Shown in pieces: positions 44,097 through 53,714 of a DNA stretch of 64,000 nucleotides. Each line of letters starts with the position of its first letter. Positions within the stretch are counted from its first letter, which is position 1. The notes under the pieces are model-generated. The model searched no databases, was not told the DNA's origin, and saw only the letters and a program-made list of their open reading frames with translations. The translations under genes were made by a program, and so were the position numbers. Source of the stretch: CAVTWS01 sp963732655 (lineage in GTDB: Bacteria; Actinomycetota; Acidimicrobiia; Acidimicrobiales; SHLQ01); NCBI GenBank assembly GCA_963732655.1, contig CAVTAI010000005.1, positions 62,001 to 126,000 of the forward strand, written 5' to 3'.

Positions 44097-45392
44097 GTGT
44101 TGCAGCGACTGAGGGCCTTGCGCGGCGAGGGCAGCCCGCTTCCCGATGGGGCCATCCCGCTCGGCATCGGCCTGGTGATCAATGGCGTGACCACCTACGG
44201 CTTTCTGGCGGTCGCTGGACACTCGCTCGACAAGGCTGAAGCGGACAGTCTGGCCGCGCTCTGGTCGCTCGGATTCATCCTCGCTCCCGGGTTCTTCCAG
44301 CCACTCGAACAGGAAGTGGCCCGAGCCACGGCCTTCCGTGCGGCCCGTGGCCTCGGTTCGGCGCCCGTGCTCCGCAAAGCGACCCAGCTCGGCGCCGCGT
44401 TGTTCGGTGTGGTCGTGCTGGCGACCGTCATCGCTTGGCCGATGAAGTTGCGCACCGAGGTCTTCGATCACCATGCCACGTTGCTGTTCGCGCTGATCCT
44501 GCTACTCCTGGGCTTCTGGCTCACCGAGCCCGTGCGCGGTGTGCTCGGCGGATCAGGGGAGTTCCGCCGGTACTCGATCTACTTCGCAGTCGAGGGCGCC
44601 TCGAGACTCGCCCTGGCCCTCGTCTTGGCGGCGGTGGGTGCGTCGGTCGGTCCCTTCGGATTGGCCTTCGCCGTCGTGCCGTTGCTCGCAGGCTTCTGCG
44701 CGGTGTGGGGCATGCGCCCGATCGCGACGCAAGGGCCCAACGCGCCATGGTCGGAGATAAGTCAGTCGCTCGGCTACCTCCTCGCCGCGTCGCTGTTCAC
44801 CAACTTGCTGCTCAACATCGGCCCCCTCGCCGTGAAGGCACTCAGCGAGGACGGTGACGAGGGCAAGGCGGCGGCCTTCCTGAACGGCTTGATCATCGCC
44901 CGGATACCTCTGTTCTTCTTCCAGGCCGTGCAGGCGTCACTGCTGCCCCAGCTCGCCGCGCTGGTGGGAGCGGGAGAGATCGTCGAGTTCCGGCGCGTGC
45001 TGCGGCGTCTCGTGATGGCCGTGGGAGCCCTGGCGGTGGTCGGGGTGGTGTTCGCCTTCATCGCCGGACCGTTCATCGTCGACCTGGTGTTCGGCAAGGA
45101 CATCGGCCGGCGGGACATGGCGCTGCTCGCCGGCGCGTCAGGACTTTTCATGTTGGCCATGTCCTACGCCCAGGCCCACATCGCCTTGCACCGCCAGCGC
45201 CGCGTGACCGCCGGATGGTTGGCCGGTGCGCTGTCGTTTCCGATCGTCGTCATGCTCTTCGACGACCTCTTCCTCCGGGTCGAGCTCGGGCTGGTGGCGG
45301 GGGGAGCGGTCGCCACCGCCGTCATGATGGCGCTGCTGCCCCATCACCTGGAATCCAAGGTCAGCCACGCTCCGGCGCCCACGATCGCATGA
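44097..45392 (+). CDS. Polysaccharide flippase-like MOP-superfamily membrane protein
   Basis: The protein of 431 residues has about twelve membrane segments in the pattern of Wzx/MurJ/O-antigen flippases, with an early ALWSLGFILAPGFFQPLEQEVAR segment and later LNGLIIARIPLFFFQAVQASLLPQLA, which resembles the family's conserved seventh and eighth segments. It would move lipid-linked saccharides across the membrane. GTG at 44097 has TAGGGT 8 bases upstream. It starts the polysaccharide region and is followed 100 bases later by rmlA, which has its own promoter. Confidence 0.78.
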   Translation: MLQRLRALRGEGSPLPDGAIPLGIGLVINGVTTYGFLAVAGHSLDKAEADSLAALWSLGFILAPGFFQPLEQEVARATAFRAARGLGSAPVLRKATQLGAALFGVVVLATVIAWPMKLRTEVFDHHATLLFALILLLLGFWLTEPVRGVLGGSGEFRRYSIYFAVEGASRLALALVLAAVGASVGPFGLAFAVVPLLAGFCAVWGMRPIATQGPNAPWSEISQSLGYLLAASLFTNLLLNIGPLAVKALSEDGDEGKAAAFLNGLIIARIPLFFFQAVQASLLPQLAALVGAGEIVEFRRVLRRLVMAVGALAVVGVVFAFIAGPFIVDLVFGKDIGRRDMALLAGASGLFMLAMSYAQAHIALHRQRRVTAGWLAGALSFPIVVMLFDDLFLRVELGLVAGGAVATAVMMALLPHHLESKVSHAPAPTIA

Positions 45393-45478
45393 GGCCGGCC
45401 ACCAGTTCTGATGCGCCAACTTCGGTGCCACCGATGATGTCGGGTCGAGCGACCCAGGCCACGGGCGGAACGAGCCAG

Positions 45479-45484
45479 TACGCT
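45479..45484 (+). promoter_or_regulatory. -10 box of a leaderless promoter for rmlA
   Basis: TACGCT ends 8 bases before the GTG at 45493. Confidence 0.45.
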
Positions 45485-45492
45485 CAGGCGAC

Positions 45493-46588
45493 GTGAAGGG
45501 CCTCATCCTCTCCGGCGGCGCGGGTACTCGTCTGCGCCCGATCACCCATACCAAGGCCAAGCAACTGGTCCCGATCGCCAACAAGCCGATCCTGTTCTAC
45601 GGGATCGAGGACATGGCGGCCGCCGGGATCAGCGAGATCGGCATCATCATCGGCGACACCGGCGAGGAAGTCCGAGCCGCGGTCGGCGATGGGTCCCGGT
45701 TCGGCGTCCACGTGACCTACCTCCCCCAAGATGCCCCGCTCGGCCTGGCTCACTGTGTGCGCATCGCCCGGGACTTCCTGGGCGACGACGACTTCGTCAT
45801 GTACCTCGGCGACAACATGCTCGAGCAGGGTCTGACCGAGTTCGTCACCGAGTTCGAGTCGGCGCGGACTCGAAGCCGGCGCCGGCGGTGCCGCTGCGCC
45901 GACGGCACAGATCCTGTTGGCCGAGGTCGACAACCCATCCTCGTTCGGGGTGGCCGAGATCGACGACCGGGGCGAGGTGGTGCGGCTGGTCGAGAAGCCG
46001 AAGGACCCGCCGTCGAACCTCGCGCTCGTGGGCGTCTACCTCTTCGATCCGACCATCCACCTCGCGGTGGCATCGATCGAGCCGTCACCGCGCGGCGAGC
46101 TGGAGATCACCGACGCCATCCAATGGCTCATCGAGCACGGGTACTCCGTCCGGCACGAGGTGCTGCGGGGCTGGTGGATCGACACCGGGAAGAAGGACCC
46201 ACTGCTCGAGTGCAACCGTCTCGTGCTCGACGCGGTGGCCACCCAGATCGACGGCGAGGTCGACGACACGTCGCGCATCGAGGGCCGGGTCGCACTGGGC
46301 GCCGGTTCGAAGTTGATCAACTCCACGGTCCGCGGCCCCGCCGTCATCGGCGCCGGGACCATCGTCGAGGACAGCTACATCGGACCGTACAGCTCGATCG
46401 GCGACAACTGCTCGATCGTGCGGTCCGAGCTCGACAACTCGGTGATCCTCGAGCACAGCTCGATCAGCGACATCCCCCGGCTCACCGACTCGCTGGTGGG
46501 CCATCACGTCGAGGTCGCGCGCAGCACCGCTCGGCCCAAGGCCACCCGCGTCATGCTCGGCGACCACTGCCGAGTCGAAGTCGACTGA
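45493..46588 (+). CDS. rmlA: Glucose-1-phosphate thymidylyltransferase, long form, one-base frameshift
   Basis: This enzyme of about 365 residues makes dTDP-glucose. The N-terminal GLILSGGAGTRLRPITHTKAK motif and DDDFVMYLGDN metal site are present. After a one-base shift near 45870 (GGACTCGAAG) the frame gives ILLAEVDNPSSFGVAEID, LVEKPKDPPSNLALVGVY and EVLRGWWIDTGKK, then a C-terminal left-handed beta-helix of about 100 residues. This long form with the helix is usual in actinobacteria and archaea. GTG at 45493 has TACGCT 8 bases upstream. It leads the rmlA-rmlC-rmlB-rmlD run. Confidence 0.9.
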
Positions 46589-46630
46589 CGTTCTGCGGAA
46601 TGACCAGCAGGGACTGAGGAGCACCGCATC

Positions 46631-47197
46631 ATGGCCACCATCACCGAGTCGTCGATCATCGCCGGCGTCTACCACGTCGAACCCAAGCTGTTCGGCGACG
46701 AACGAGGCGTGTTCGTCGAGACCTATCGGCGGCAGTGGTTTCCGGGCGGACGGGAGATGATCCAGGGCAACCGGGCCGACCGGCTGTCCGGTTGCGTCGT
46801 CGGACTCCACTACCACCTTCACCAGGCCGACTACTGGTACGTGCCCAACGGACGGGCGCGCGTCGTGCTGCACGATCTGCGCACGGGCTCGCCGACCGAC
46901 GGCGCCACCCAGATGCTCGATCTCGGAGAGGAAGCGGACGGTACCCATGCGCACCACGGCGTGTACATCCCGCCCGGCATCGCCCACGGTTTCGCGTCCT
47001 TGACCGACATGACCATCACCTACCTGGTCGACGGGTACTACAACCCGGCCGACGAGCTGGGCGTGGCCTGGGACGACCCCGCCATCGCCGCCGACTGGGG
47101 TGTGGTCGATCCGGTCCTGTCGAACCGGGATCGCACGAATCCCCGGCGGGCCGAGATCGAGGCGGCGTGGCAACCCCACGTGGCCTTGCGTACCTGA
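46631..47197 (+). CDS. rmlC: dTDP-4-dehydrorhamnose 3,5-epimerase
   Basis: This cupin-fold epimerase of 188 residues has FGDERGVFVETYRRQWF at its start, the catalytic His region VVGLHYHLHQADYWYV (near residue 58), and VYIPPGIAHGFASLTD (near 115), followed by VDGYYNPADELGVAWDDP. In the rhamnose route it inverts C3 and C5 of dTDP-4-keto-6-deoxyglucose. The typical RGLHYQ reads VGLHYH here, as in some relatives of RmlC. ATG at 46631 has GACTGAGGAGCA upstream, a good ribosome site. It follows rmlA by 42 bases. Confidence 0.9.
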   Translation: MATITESSIIAGVYHVEPKLFGDERGVFVETYRRQWFPGGREMIQGNRADRLSGCVVGLHYHLHQADYWYVPNGRARVVLHDLRTGSPTDGATQMLDLGEEADGTHAHHGVYIPPGIAHGFASLTDMTITYLVDGYYNPADELGVAWDDPAIAADWGVVDPVLSNRDRTNPRRAEIEAAWQPHVALRT

Positions 47198-47255
47198 TCT
47201 GATCCGCGCGCCCGCCCAGCAGCGGGCGAGCCGCCTCCCCTGGAGCTGTCACCTC

Positions 47256-48215
47256 ATGAAGCTGTTCGTCACCGGCGCCGCCGGGTTCATCGGATCGAAC
47301 TTCGTCCGTCAACTCGTGAACACGAGCGACGACGAGGTGACCGTCTACGACGCCCTCACCTACGCCGGCAACCTCGACAACCTGCGCGATCTCGACGGCA
47401 ACCCCCGGTTCCGATTCGTGCAGGGCGACATCTGCGATCGCCCGGCGGTGCTGGCCGCCATGGATGGCCACGATCGGGTGGTGCACTTCGCCGCCGAGAG
47501 CCACGTCGACAACTCGATCAAGAACCCTGACGTCTTCGTGCACACGAACTGTGACGGCACCAACGTCATGTGCGACACCGCCCGCCAGGTCTGCGTGGAG
47601 CGTTTCCTCCACATCTCGACCGATGAGGTCTACGGCTCGATCGACGAGGGTTCGTTCCGGGAGACCGATGGCCTGGGCCCCCGCTCGCCGTATTCGGCTT
47701 CGAAGGCGGGGTCGGACCTGATCGCCCTGTCCTACCACTCGACGTACGGGTTGCCGGTCGTCGTCACCCGGTCGTCCAACCAGTTCGGGCCGTTCCAGTT
47801 CCCCGAGAAGGTCATCCCGCTGTTCGTGACGAACCTGCTCGACGGCCAGAAGGTGCCGCTCTACGGTGACGGCCTCAACGTCCGTGACTGGTTGTTCGTG
47901 CTCGACAACTGCGCGGCCGTCGAGCTGGTGCTGAAGTCGGGCACGGTGGGTGAGATCTACAACATCGGGGCCGGCAACGAGGTTCCGAATCGCGAGCTCA
48001 CCGACCGCATCCTGGCCCTGACGGGCCACGGTGAAGAGATGATCCGGTACGTCGAGGATCGACTCGGCCACGACCGCCGCTACTCGGTAGCCACCGAAAA
48101 GGTCGAGGCCCTGGGCTGGAAGCCCCAACGGGAGCTCGGGGAGGCCCTGGAGGAGACCGTGGCCTGGTACCGCGACAACCGGTGGTGGTGGGAGCCGCTG
48201 AAGGGTCGAGGCTGA
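47256..48215 (+). CDS. rmlB: dTDP-glucose 4,6-dehydratase
   Basis: This NAD-dependent extended SDR of 319 residues has VTGAAGFIGSNFV at the N-terminus, HISTDEVYGS with the catalytic Asp-Glu pair (near residue 122), the YSASKAGSD active-site Tyr and Lys (near 150) and RSSNQFGPFQFPEK. It makes dTDP-4-keto-6-deoxyglucose. The length is normal. ATG at 47256 is the first codon before the fold; the longer frame from 47100 overlaps rmlC. It is followed one base later by rmlD. Confidence 0.94.
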   Translation: MKLFVTGAAGFIGSNFVRQLVNTSDDEVTVYDALTYAGNLDNLRDLDGNPRFRFVQGDICDRPAVLAAMDGHDRVVHFAAESHVDNSIKNPDVFVHTNCDGTNVMCDTARQVCVERFLHISTDEVYGSIDEGSFRETDGLGPRSPYSASKAGSDLIALSYHSTYGLPVVVTRSSNQFGPFQFPEKVIPLFVTNLLDGQKVPLYGDGLNVRDWLFVLDNCAAVELVLKSGTVGEIYNIGAGNEVPNRELTDRILALTGHGEEMIRYVEDRLGHDRRYSVATEKVEALGWKPQRELGEALEETVAWYRDNRWWWEPLKGRG

Positions 48216-48216
48216 C

Positions 48217-49074
48217 GTGGCTGGTCGCCGACCCGTCGTCGCCGTGACGGGTGCGGCCGGGCAGCTCGGTATCGACGTGTGCCGGGCGTTCGAGCCCACC
48301 CACGACGTCGTCGCCCTCGACCGGGCGTCGCTGGACATCGGTGACCGCGGCATGGTGCTCGGCACCATCGGCTCGGTCCGGCCGGACCTGGTGGTCAACT
48401 GCGCAGCGTGGACCGCAGTCGATGCGTGCGAGTCCGATCCCGATCGCGCCTACCGGGACAACGCGCTCGGGGCCCGCCATGTCGCCGAGGCGTGCCGCCG
48501 GTTCGACGCGCACCTCGTCCAGGTCTCCACGGACTACGTCTTCGATGGCACGCAGGCGGAGCCGTATGCGGAGTGGGACACCCCCTCCCCGGCGTCGGTC
48601 TATGGCGCGTCGAAACTCGCGGGCGAGCGCGAGATCGACCCCGAGTTCACCATCGTGCGCACGGCGTGGGTGGTCGGACCGCACGGCGCCAACATGGTCA
48701 AGACCGTCTTGCGGCTGCTCGAGTCAATGCCGGTGCTGCGTTTCGTGTCCGACCAGCGAGGGTGCCCGACCTTCACCGGCGACCTGGCCGGGCTGCTGCG
48801 CCAGCTCGCCGTCGAGCGTCGACCCGGTCTGTTCCACGGAACCAACCAGGGTGCCGTGTCGTGGTTCGAGTTCGTCCGTGAGGTCGTCGCTGCCGCCGGC
48901 GAGGACCCGTCTCGAGTGGAACCCATCGTGACGACTGATCTCGATCCGCCCCGTCCCGCGCCGCGGCCGGCGAACTCGGTGCTCGACAATGCCGCGCTGC
49001 GCCTGTCGGGTGTGCCGTTGCTCCGTGATTTTCGCGAGCCGCTGGCCGAGACGGTCGCCCTGTTGCGAGCCTGA
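48217..49074 (+). CDS. rmlD: dTDP-4-dehydrorhamnose reductase
   Basis: This NADPH-dependent reductase of 285 residues completes dTDP-L-rhamnose. Visible are VTGAAGQLGIDV, VVNCAAWTAVDACES, QVSTDYVFDGTQ and VYGASKLAGERE with the Tyr-x3-Lys pair, then RTAWVVGPHGANMV. GTG at 48217 starts one base after the rmlB stop. The four rml genes form a compact operon supplying L-rhamnose for the surface polymer built by the genes downstream. A GC-rich palindrome follows at 49088. Confidence 0.93.
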   Translation: MAGRRPVVAVTGAAGQLGIDVCRAFEPTHDVVALDRASLDIGDRGMVLGTIGSVRPDLVVNCAAWTAVDACESDPDRAYRDNALGARHVAEACRRFDAHLVQVSTDYVFDGTQAEPYAEWDTPSPASVYGASKLAGEREIDPEFTIVRTAWVVGPHGANMVKTVLRLLESMPVLRFVSDQRGCPTFTGDLAGLLRQLAVERRPGLFHGTNQGAVSWFEFVREVVAAAGEDPSRVEPIVTTDLDPPRPAPRPANSVLDNAALRLSGVPLLRDFREPLAETVALLRA

Positions 49075-49087
49075 CGGACTGCGACGG

Positions 49088-49101
49088 CCGCCCGCGGGCG
49101 G
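49088..49101. terminator. 14-bp GC palindrome between convergent genes
   Basis: CCGCCCGCGGGCGG is a perfect palindrome between the rmlD stop and the stop of the convergent SpoIID-like gene, and could end both transcripts. No T-run follows. Confidence 0.5.
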
Positions 49102-50913
49102 TCAGCGGGCGGCGGCCGCGGCCGAGGTCTCAGTGAGCTGGCAGGCGAGCACGACCCACTGGTCAGTCGGCGCCGGCTCGGCGAGCGACGGCGAGCGGCC
49201 CTCGTCGAGGCCTTCCGCGCACACCGCATGCAGGCCGGGCGGAATCACGACGGGCGCGGCGAAACCGATGGTCAGCGAGGGGTCAGCGGCCGCCGGGCCG
49301 TGTTTGGTCGGTTGGTTGGCCAGCACCAGTGGCACCGGCAGCCCGTCGATCGTGACCCGCACCTGAACGACGGGGCGGGCGCCTTCGGCGACGGCGCGGT
49401 CGGAGTCGATCGCCCATCCGAGGGCCAGCTGGCCGAGCTCGCCGCCCACGACGGTCACGGCACCCCGGGGCGATCCGTAGGCGTCGGCCCGCATCGGCGG
49501 ACGGTCGGCGAGGGCCAAGGCGACGAGGTCGGGTGACGTCGGCGGGGTGGGCGTGACCGGTGCTGGCTCGGGGATCGGCGGCAGCGGCAGCACCGTCAGT
49601 TCGGGAACGGGGGTGACCTCGACGGTGAAACGAGTCGACAGGAGGAGTTGATCGCCCCGACCAGAGCCGGCGAGACCGGCGTTGAGCAGCTCCCGGAACT
49701 GCCGGCCGGTCACCTGGCCTCGCCCCGCGGTACCGACGACATCGATGACCGCCTGGTCGACGCGTCCGGACAAGCCCGTCGGGCCGACGACGGCGATGGT
49801 GACGATGTCGCCGATGTCGCCGGTGGCCGGGCGCAACCACGCGGTCACGTCGTCGCCTGCGAAGGTGCGCTGCCACACGGCGTTGGGGTTCTGGTAGGCG
49901 TCCCACGGATCGACGTAGGACTCGCTGGGGGTGACCCCTCCACCGGAGGCAGCCTCACCGAAGACAGCTCCACCGAAGACATAGGAGGCCGATTCGGACC
50001 AGCCGCCGTTCGAGGAGCTGTAGAAGGCCAGGACGGGCTGCCGATTCCGGACCACGTACCGGCCCGACGTGGCGTCGACCGCCGCGATCCAGGCCGAGGC
50101 TCCGGGCGCCGCTTCCTTGTCGAACCCGGCGTAGACCTGATCGGCCGTGGTGGCGACGAGGTCGTAGGAGTGGCCGGCGCGGCGGTTGGTCGCCGCCCGG
50201 TGGGCGGCGTAGCTGCGAGCGGCCAGCGCTTGGGCCTCGAGGGCGGCAGCCGGCCAGCCGGCGGGCATCTCCGCGAGTCCGTACAGATACTGATCCGGCG
50301 TCAGCCCTTCGACGGTCGCCGAGATGCCGCCGCCGTCAGGTCGGAGGACGAGGGTGCCGCGGTGGTACTGCCGGCCGGTGGTGCTCAGCGTGATGGGCTG
50401 GCCCTCGGCCAGCGGCAGGCGGACCTCCGCACCGACGCAGAGCCCCGGTTCGCACACGCCGGGGAGCTCGACGTTGACGACGGGGACGAGGCTGTCGGTT
50501 CGGAAGGCGTGAATCACCGCGCCGGCGGGCGCCAGCGCCAGCTGGCCGTCGGCGGCGATCAGCAGGGGACCGCTGGTGGTGACATCGACGGTCGAGACGG
50601 TTCCGAGATGGACGCGCAGGTCCGTGATCTCGCCGGCGATCGGACCAACAGTCGAGCCGGGGTAGTAGGCGGTGACGATCTCGGTGGCCGAGGCGCCGGC
50701 GACGGCCCGGCCGTAGGCGCCGTATTGGCTCATCCCGACGCCGTGGCCCCAGCCGCCGCCGCGGACGATGACGACCGCAGCCTGGGTTTGGCCGGTGGCC
50801 GGCTCGCCGATGAGGCCCAGCGGGAGCATCGTCGCGACGACCGCCAGCGCCAGCCGGCGCCCGAGGCGTGGACCCGCGGGGCTGCGCATCGTCGTGAGAG
50901 TTCCGCCGGGCAT
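49102..50913 (-). CDS. Secreted SpoIID/LytB-like protein
   Basis: The protein of about 603 residues has a signal sequence (LALAVVATMLPLGLIGEPATG) and a SpoIID/LytB domain. The GGGWGHGVGMSQYGAYGRA motif, which ends the domain in classical SpoIID, is placed near the N-terminus (about residue 55). The catalytic-site region is QYLYGLAEMPAGWPAAALEAQ with the key Glu, followed by ATTADQVY and SSSNGGWSES, where the usual GGH is GGW. A Pro-rich linker and a C-terminal beta domain of about 130 residues follow. Such proteins may cut or modify peptidoglycan glycans. ATG at 50913 (TAACCT 10 bases upstream) or 50889 are possible. It lies downstream of a second copy of this family. Confidence 0.8.
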   Translation of the reverse strand: MPGGTLTTMRSPAGPRLGRRLALAVVATMLPLGLIGEPATGQTQAAVVIVRGGGWGHGVGMSQYGAYGRAVAGASATEIVTAYYPGSTVGPIAGEITDLRVHLGTVSTVDVTTSGPLLIAADGQLALAPAGAVIHAFRTDSLVPVVNVELPGVCEPGLCVGAEVRLPLAEGQPITLSTTGRQYHRGTLVLRPDGGGISATVEGLTPDQYLYGLAEMPAGWPAAALEAQALAARSYAAHRAATNRRAGHSYDLVATTADQVYAGFDKEAAPGASAWIAAVDATSGRYVVRNRQPVLAFYSSSNGGWSESASYVFGGAVFGEAASGGGVTPSESYVDPWDAYQNPNAVWQRTFAGDDVTAWLRPATGDIGDIVTIAVVGPTGLSGRVDQAVIDVVGTAGRGQVTGRQFRELLNAGLAGSGRGDQLLLSTRFTVEVTPVPELTVLPLPPIPEPAPVTPTPPTSPDLVALALADRPPMRADAYGSPRGAVTVVGGELGQLALGWAIDSDRAVAEGARPVVQVRVTIDGLPVPLVLANQPTKHGPAAADPSLTIGFAAPVVIPPGLHAVCAEGLDEGRSPSLAEPAPTDQWVVLACQLTETSAAAAAR

Positions 50914-50964
50914 GATGGCCAGCAGGTTAACGGAGCGGGACCGGTTCCGGGGAGCATGCCCACC

Positions 50965-51070
50965 CCTGCACCGGTGTGGCTCCGCCATCCCGGTGCAGCA
51001 ACGACGAGCGCCGGCGCAGCCGGCACCACCAGAAGACTCGGGTGAACGGAGGGAGCGAAGCGACCGAGTG
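50965..51070 (-). repeat. Dispersed 3'-end element, copy 2
   Basis: Read on the minus strand from 51070, this segment matches 11578-11682 over about 105 bases. It starts 12 bases after the stop of the gene ending at 51082, in the same orientation as that gene. The same arrangement at copy 1 shows the element is tied to gene ends. Confidence 0.75.
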
Positions 51071-51081
51071 AACCCGACTGG

Positions 51082-53661
51082 TCACAACTGGATGGTTCGG
51101 CACGTCATGTTGGGGTTGACGGTTCCGGGCCCGGCGTTGATGCCGAAGATGCAGACCTGGTGCCGACCTGGAGTCGGAGCGGGAACGGTGAACGAGAAGC
51201 CGGTGGCGGGCCCGATGCCATGCGCGGCCGCCACGTCAGGGCGCGACATGCCGGTGCTGCCGGCCCCGGCGACCCGGCCGTCGACGTACACGTGCACGCC
51301 GATCGACGTGGTCGGGGCGTCCCGGTCGACCGCCCAGCCCGACACCCGGAGCTGGCCGTCCTCGATGACGGCGGCATCGATGGAGCCGACCGGGCGCCGG
51401 TCGAGCTGGTCGAGGGTCCGGCAGCCGAGTGCCGGGTTGACGCCGCCCGGGCCGATGTTGATGGCGTAGACGCAGATGGGCGCGTTGGCGGGCAGCCCGG
51501 AGGGGATGGGGATGGTGGTGTCGAAGCCGTAGTTGCCGCGAACTCGGAACGCGGCCGCCACGTCGGGACGGGGGAGGTTCGCCGGGGCCGCTCCCAGGAA
51601 CGATCCGCCGGCCCAGATGTGAACCTCGGTCGAACCGTCGAGGTCGTTGCCGTCGGCGGTCCAGCCGGCGAATCGGATGGTGGTGGGGGACGCTTCGGCG
51701 ATGTCGATCGTGCCGATCGGTGGACGCTCCAGCTGCTGCAACGTGCGGCACGTGATCGCCGGGTTGGCGGAGCCCGGACCGGCGTTGATGGCGTACAGGC
51801 AAATCGGCGCGTCGAGGGGCAGTCCCGGGGGGATGTCGACGGTCAGCGTGTAGCCGTGGTAGTTCCCGACCGAGAAGACCGCAGCGACATCGTTCCGCTG
51901 CTGATCGGCGACCCCACCGCCCAGGAGGCTGCCGGCGGCCCAGGCGTGCACCTCGGCGGGCGTCGTGGGTGCGTCGGGGTCGAACACCCACCCCGAGAAG
52001 GTGGCCGTGCGTTGGGTGGCGGTGGCGGACTCGTTGTTGCCGAACGGAATGCGGTCGGTCACGGTGACCACTCGGCAGCCGAGTGCCGGGTTGGGCTCCG
52101 GAGGGCCGACGTTGATCACGAAGACACACACGGTGTGCGGGCCCGGTGAGGCGCGGAACGCGATGTCGAAGCCACTCAGCACGGCGGTGCCGGTGATGGA
52201 GGCGACATCGTCACGATCGAGCGTCGGGTACCCGACCGTGGCGAAGCCGCCGTCGACGTAGACGTGAACCTCGACCGGGGTCGCCGAGTTGCGGTCGACC
52301 GCCCACCCCGAGGCCACCACGGCGGGTCCGGACTGGCGTACCGACTCGAACGAGCCTTCGGGGGAGTAGGACACGTTGGTGATCGAGTAGCTGGTCGAGA
52401 GGAGTTGGCGGCTCAGCCCACCGCCATCCGCGGTGATGCCGGCGTTGACGACGGTGCGGAACCGGGCGCCCGTCACGGTCTTGGTGCCGGTCGATCCGAT
52501 CAGGCGCACGTTGGCCCGGTCGTTGCGGCCGGAGACACCGAACTGGCCGGTCATCTCGATGCCCCGGATCGTGCCGATGTTGGTGTCGGTGGCGGCGGCG
52601 AGCCAGCGGCTCAGATCGGCGATGGTGTACTGGCGTTCCCAGGACCCGAACGGGTTCTGGTGCGAGTCGAACGGATCGGGCACGCCGCGGGCGTAGGGCA
52701 GGTTCTCGACGAACACGTACTCGCTGTTCTCCGAGTGTCCGCCATTGGACGAGGTGTAGAAGGCGGTGATCGGCGCGCCGTTGTTGGTGAGCACCTGGCC
52801 GCCCGTGGCGTCGACCGCCGCCACCCAGTTCGAACCCTGGGCGCCGCGTTCCTTGTCGTAGCCGCTGAACGCCTGATCCGCCGTGGTGGCGAAGAGGTCG
52901 AACGGTGAACCCGAGGCCCGGCGGGCGATCACGCGGGATTGAGCGTAGGAGCGGCCGGCGATCGCCTGGGCCTGGAGCGTGGCCGCCGGCCAGCTGGAGG
53001 GGACCTCGGCCAGGCCGTACAGGTACTGGTCCATGGTGAGGGAGTCGTTGAGGATCAGCATCGAGGTGCCGTCCGGGATGATGCGGAGACGCCCTCGGTG
53101 GTACCGGTTGCCCGTCGCCGAGACGCGAACCGGTTGATCGAGGGTCAGCGGGCTCACGAGCTCGGCACCGACGCACGCGCCGGGGGCGCAGATGCCGTTC
53201 ACTTCGACCTGGACAGCCGTGCCGGTGTACACGACTCGCACGGAGGAGCCGGCGGGGGCCGAGCCGCGGTTCACGCCGTCGAGGATGATCGGCAGGGGGG
53301 CGATGGGTTCGAGGGTGACCTCGTTCTGGCGGCCCAGGCGGATCCGCAGATCGTTGGTGACGGCGTACGGGCCCAGCACCGTGTTCTGGTAGTAGTGCGC
53401 CAGGATCTGCGCCGCCGACTGGCCGGCGGCGCCGCGTCCGTAGGCGCCGTACTGGCTCATGCCGACACCGTGGCCCCAACCTCCGCCCCGGATGATGATG
53501 GGATCCGACAAGGTCGAGGTTGGCGTCTGGGCGGCGGCCGATGGGGCCGAGCCGACGGTGACGAGGGCCGACGCGGCGATCACCCCGAGGGCGATGAGCG
53601 CGGCCAGGACCAGGCGACGCACCACGAGGGGCGCCGACGTTGAGGAGAATTGTTCACGCAT
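51082..53661 (-). CDS. Secreted SpoIID/LytB-like protein with four C-terminal beta repeats
   Basis: The protein of about 859 residues has a signal sequence (RRLVLAALIALGVIAASALV), then GGGWGHGVGMSQYGAYGRGA near the N-terminus, a SpoIID core (QYLYGLAEVPSSWPAATLQAQ, ATTADQAFSGYD, SSNGGHSENSEYVF) and four repeats of about 105-110 residues (about residues 415-855). Each repeat has a SGWAVDRD-type strand, a V-H-V-Y-V-D-G strand and ends near GCRTL, with one or two cysteines. These repeats are common in actinobacterial surface proteins and probably bind glycans or the wall. The glutamate of the active site is kept. ATG at 53661 is chosen; TAGTGT lies 10 bases upstream. Confidence 0.82.
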   Translation of the reverse strand: MREQFSSTSAPLVVRRLVLAALIALGVIAASALVTVGSAPSAAAQTPTSTLSDPIIIRGGGWGHGVGMSQYGAYGRGAAGQSAAQILAHYYQNTVLGPYAVTNDLRIRLGRQNEVTLEPIAPLPIILDGVNRGSAPAGSSVRVVYTGTAVQVEVNGICAPGACVGAELVSPLTLDQPVRVSATGNRYHRGRLRIIPDGTSMLILNDSLTMDQYLYGLAEVPSSWPAATLQAQAIAGRSYAQSRVIARRASGSPFDLFATTADQAFSGYDKERGAQGSNWVAAVDATGGQVLTNNGAPITAFYTSSNGGHSENSEYVFVENLPYARGVPDPFDSHQNPFGSWERQYTIADLSRWLAAATDTNIGTIRGIEMTGQFGVSGRNDRANVRLIGSTGTKTVTGARFRTVVNAGITADGGGLSRQLLSTSYSITNVSYSPEGSFESVRQSGPAVVASGWAVDRNSATPVEVHVYVDGGFATVGYPTLDRDDVASITGTAVLSGFDIAFRASPGPHTVCVFVINVGPPEPNPALGCRVVTVTDRIPFGNNESATATQRTATFSGWVFDPDAPTTPAEVHAWAAGSLLGGGVADQQRNDVAAVFSVGNYHGYTLTVDIPPGLPLDAPICLYAINAGPGSANPAITCRTLQQLERPPIGTIDIAEASPTTIRFAGWTADGNDLDGSTEVHIWAGGSFLGAAPANLPRPDVAAAFRVRGNYGFDTTIPIPSGLPANAPICVYAINIGPGGVNPALGCRTLDQLDRRPVGSIDAAVIEDGQLRVSGWAVDRDAPTTSIGVHVYVDGRVAGAGSTGMSRPDVAAAHGIGPATGFSFTVPAPTPGRHQVCIFGINAGPGTVNPNMTCRTIQL

Positions 53662-53714
53662 AGCAGCGGACACACTACTTGTCGCGGTCGCCCTGGGCGG
53701 GGCACCCTCCGCGG

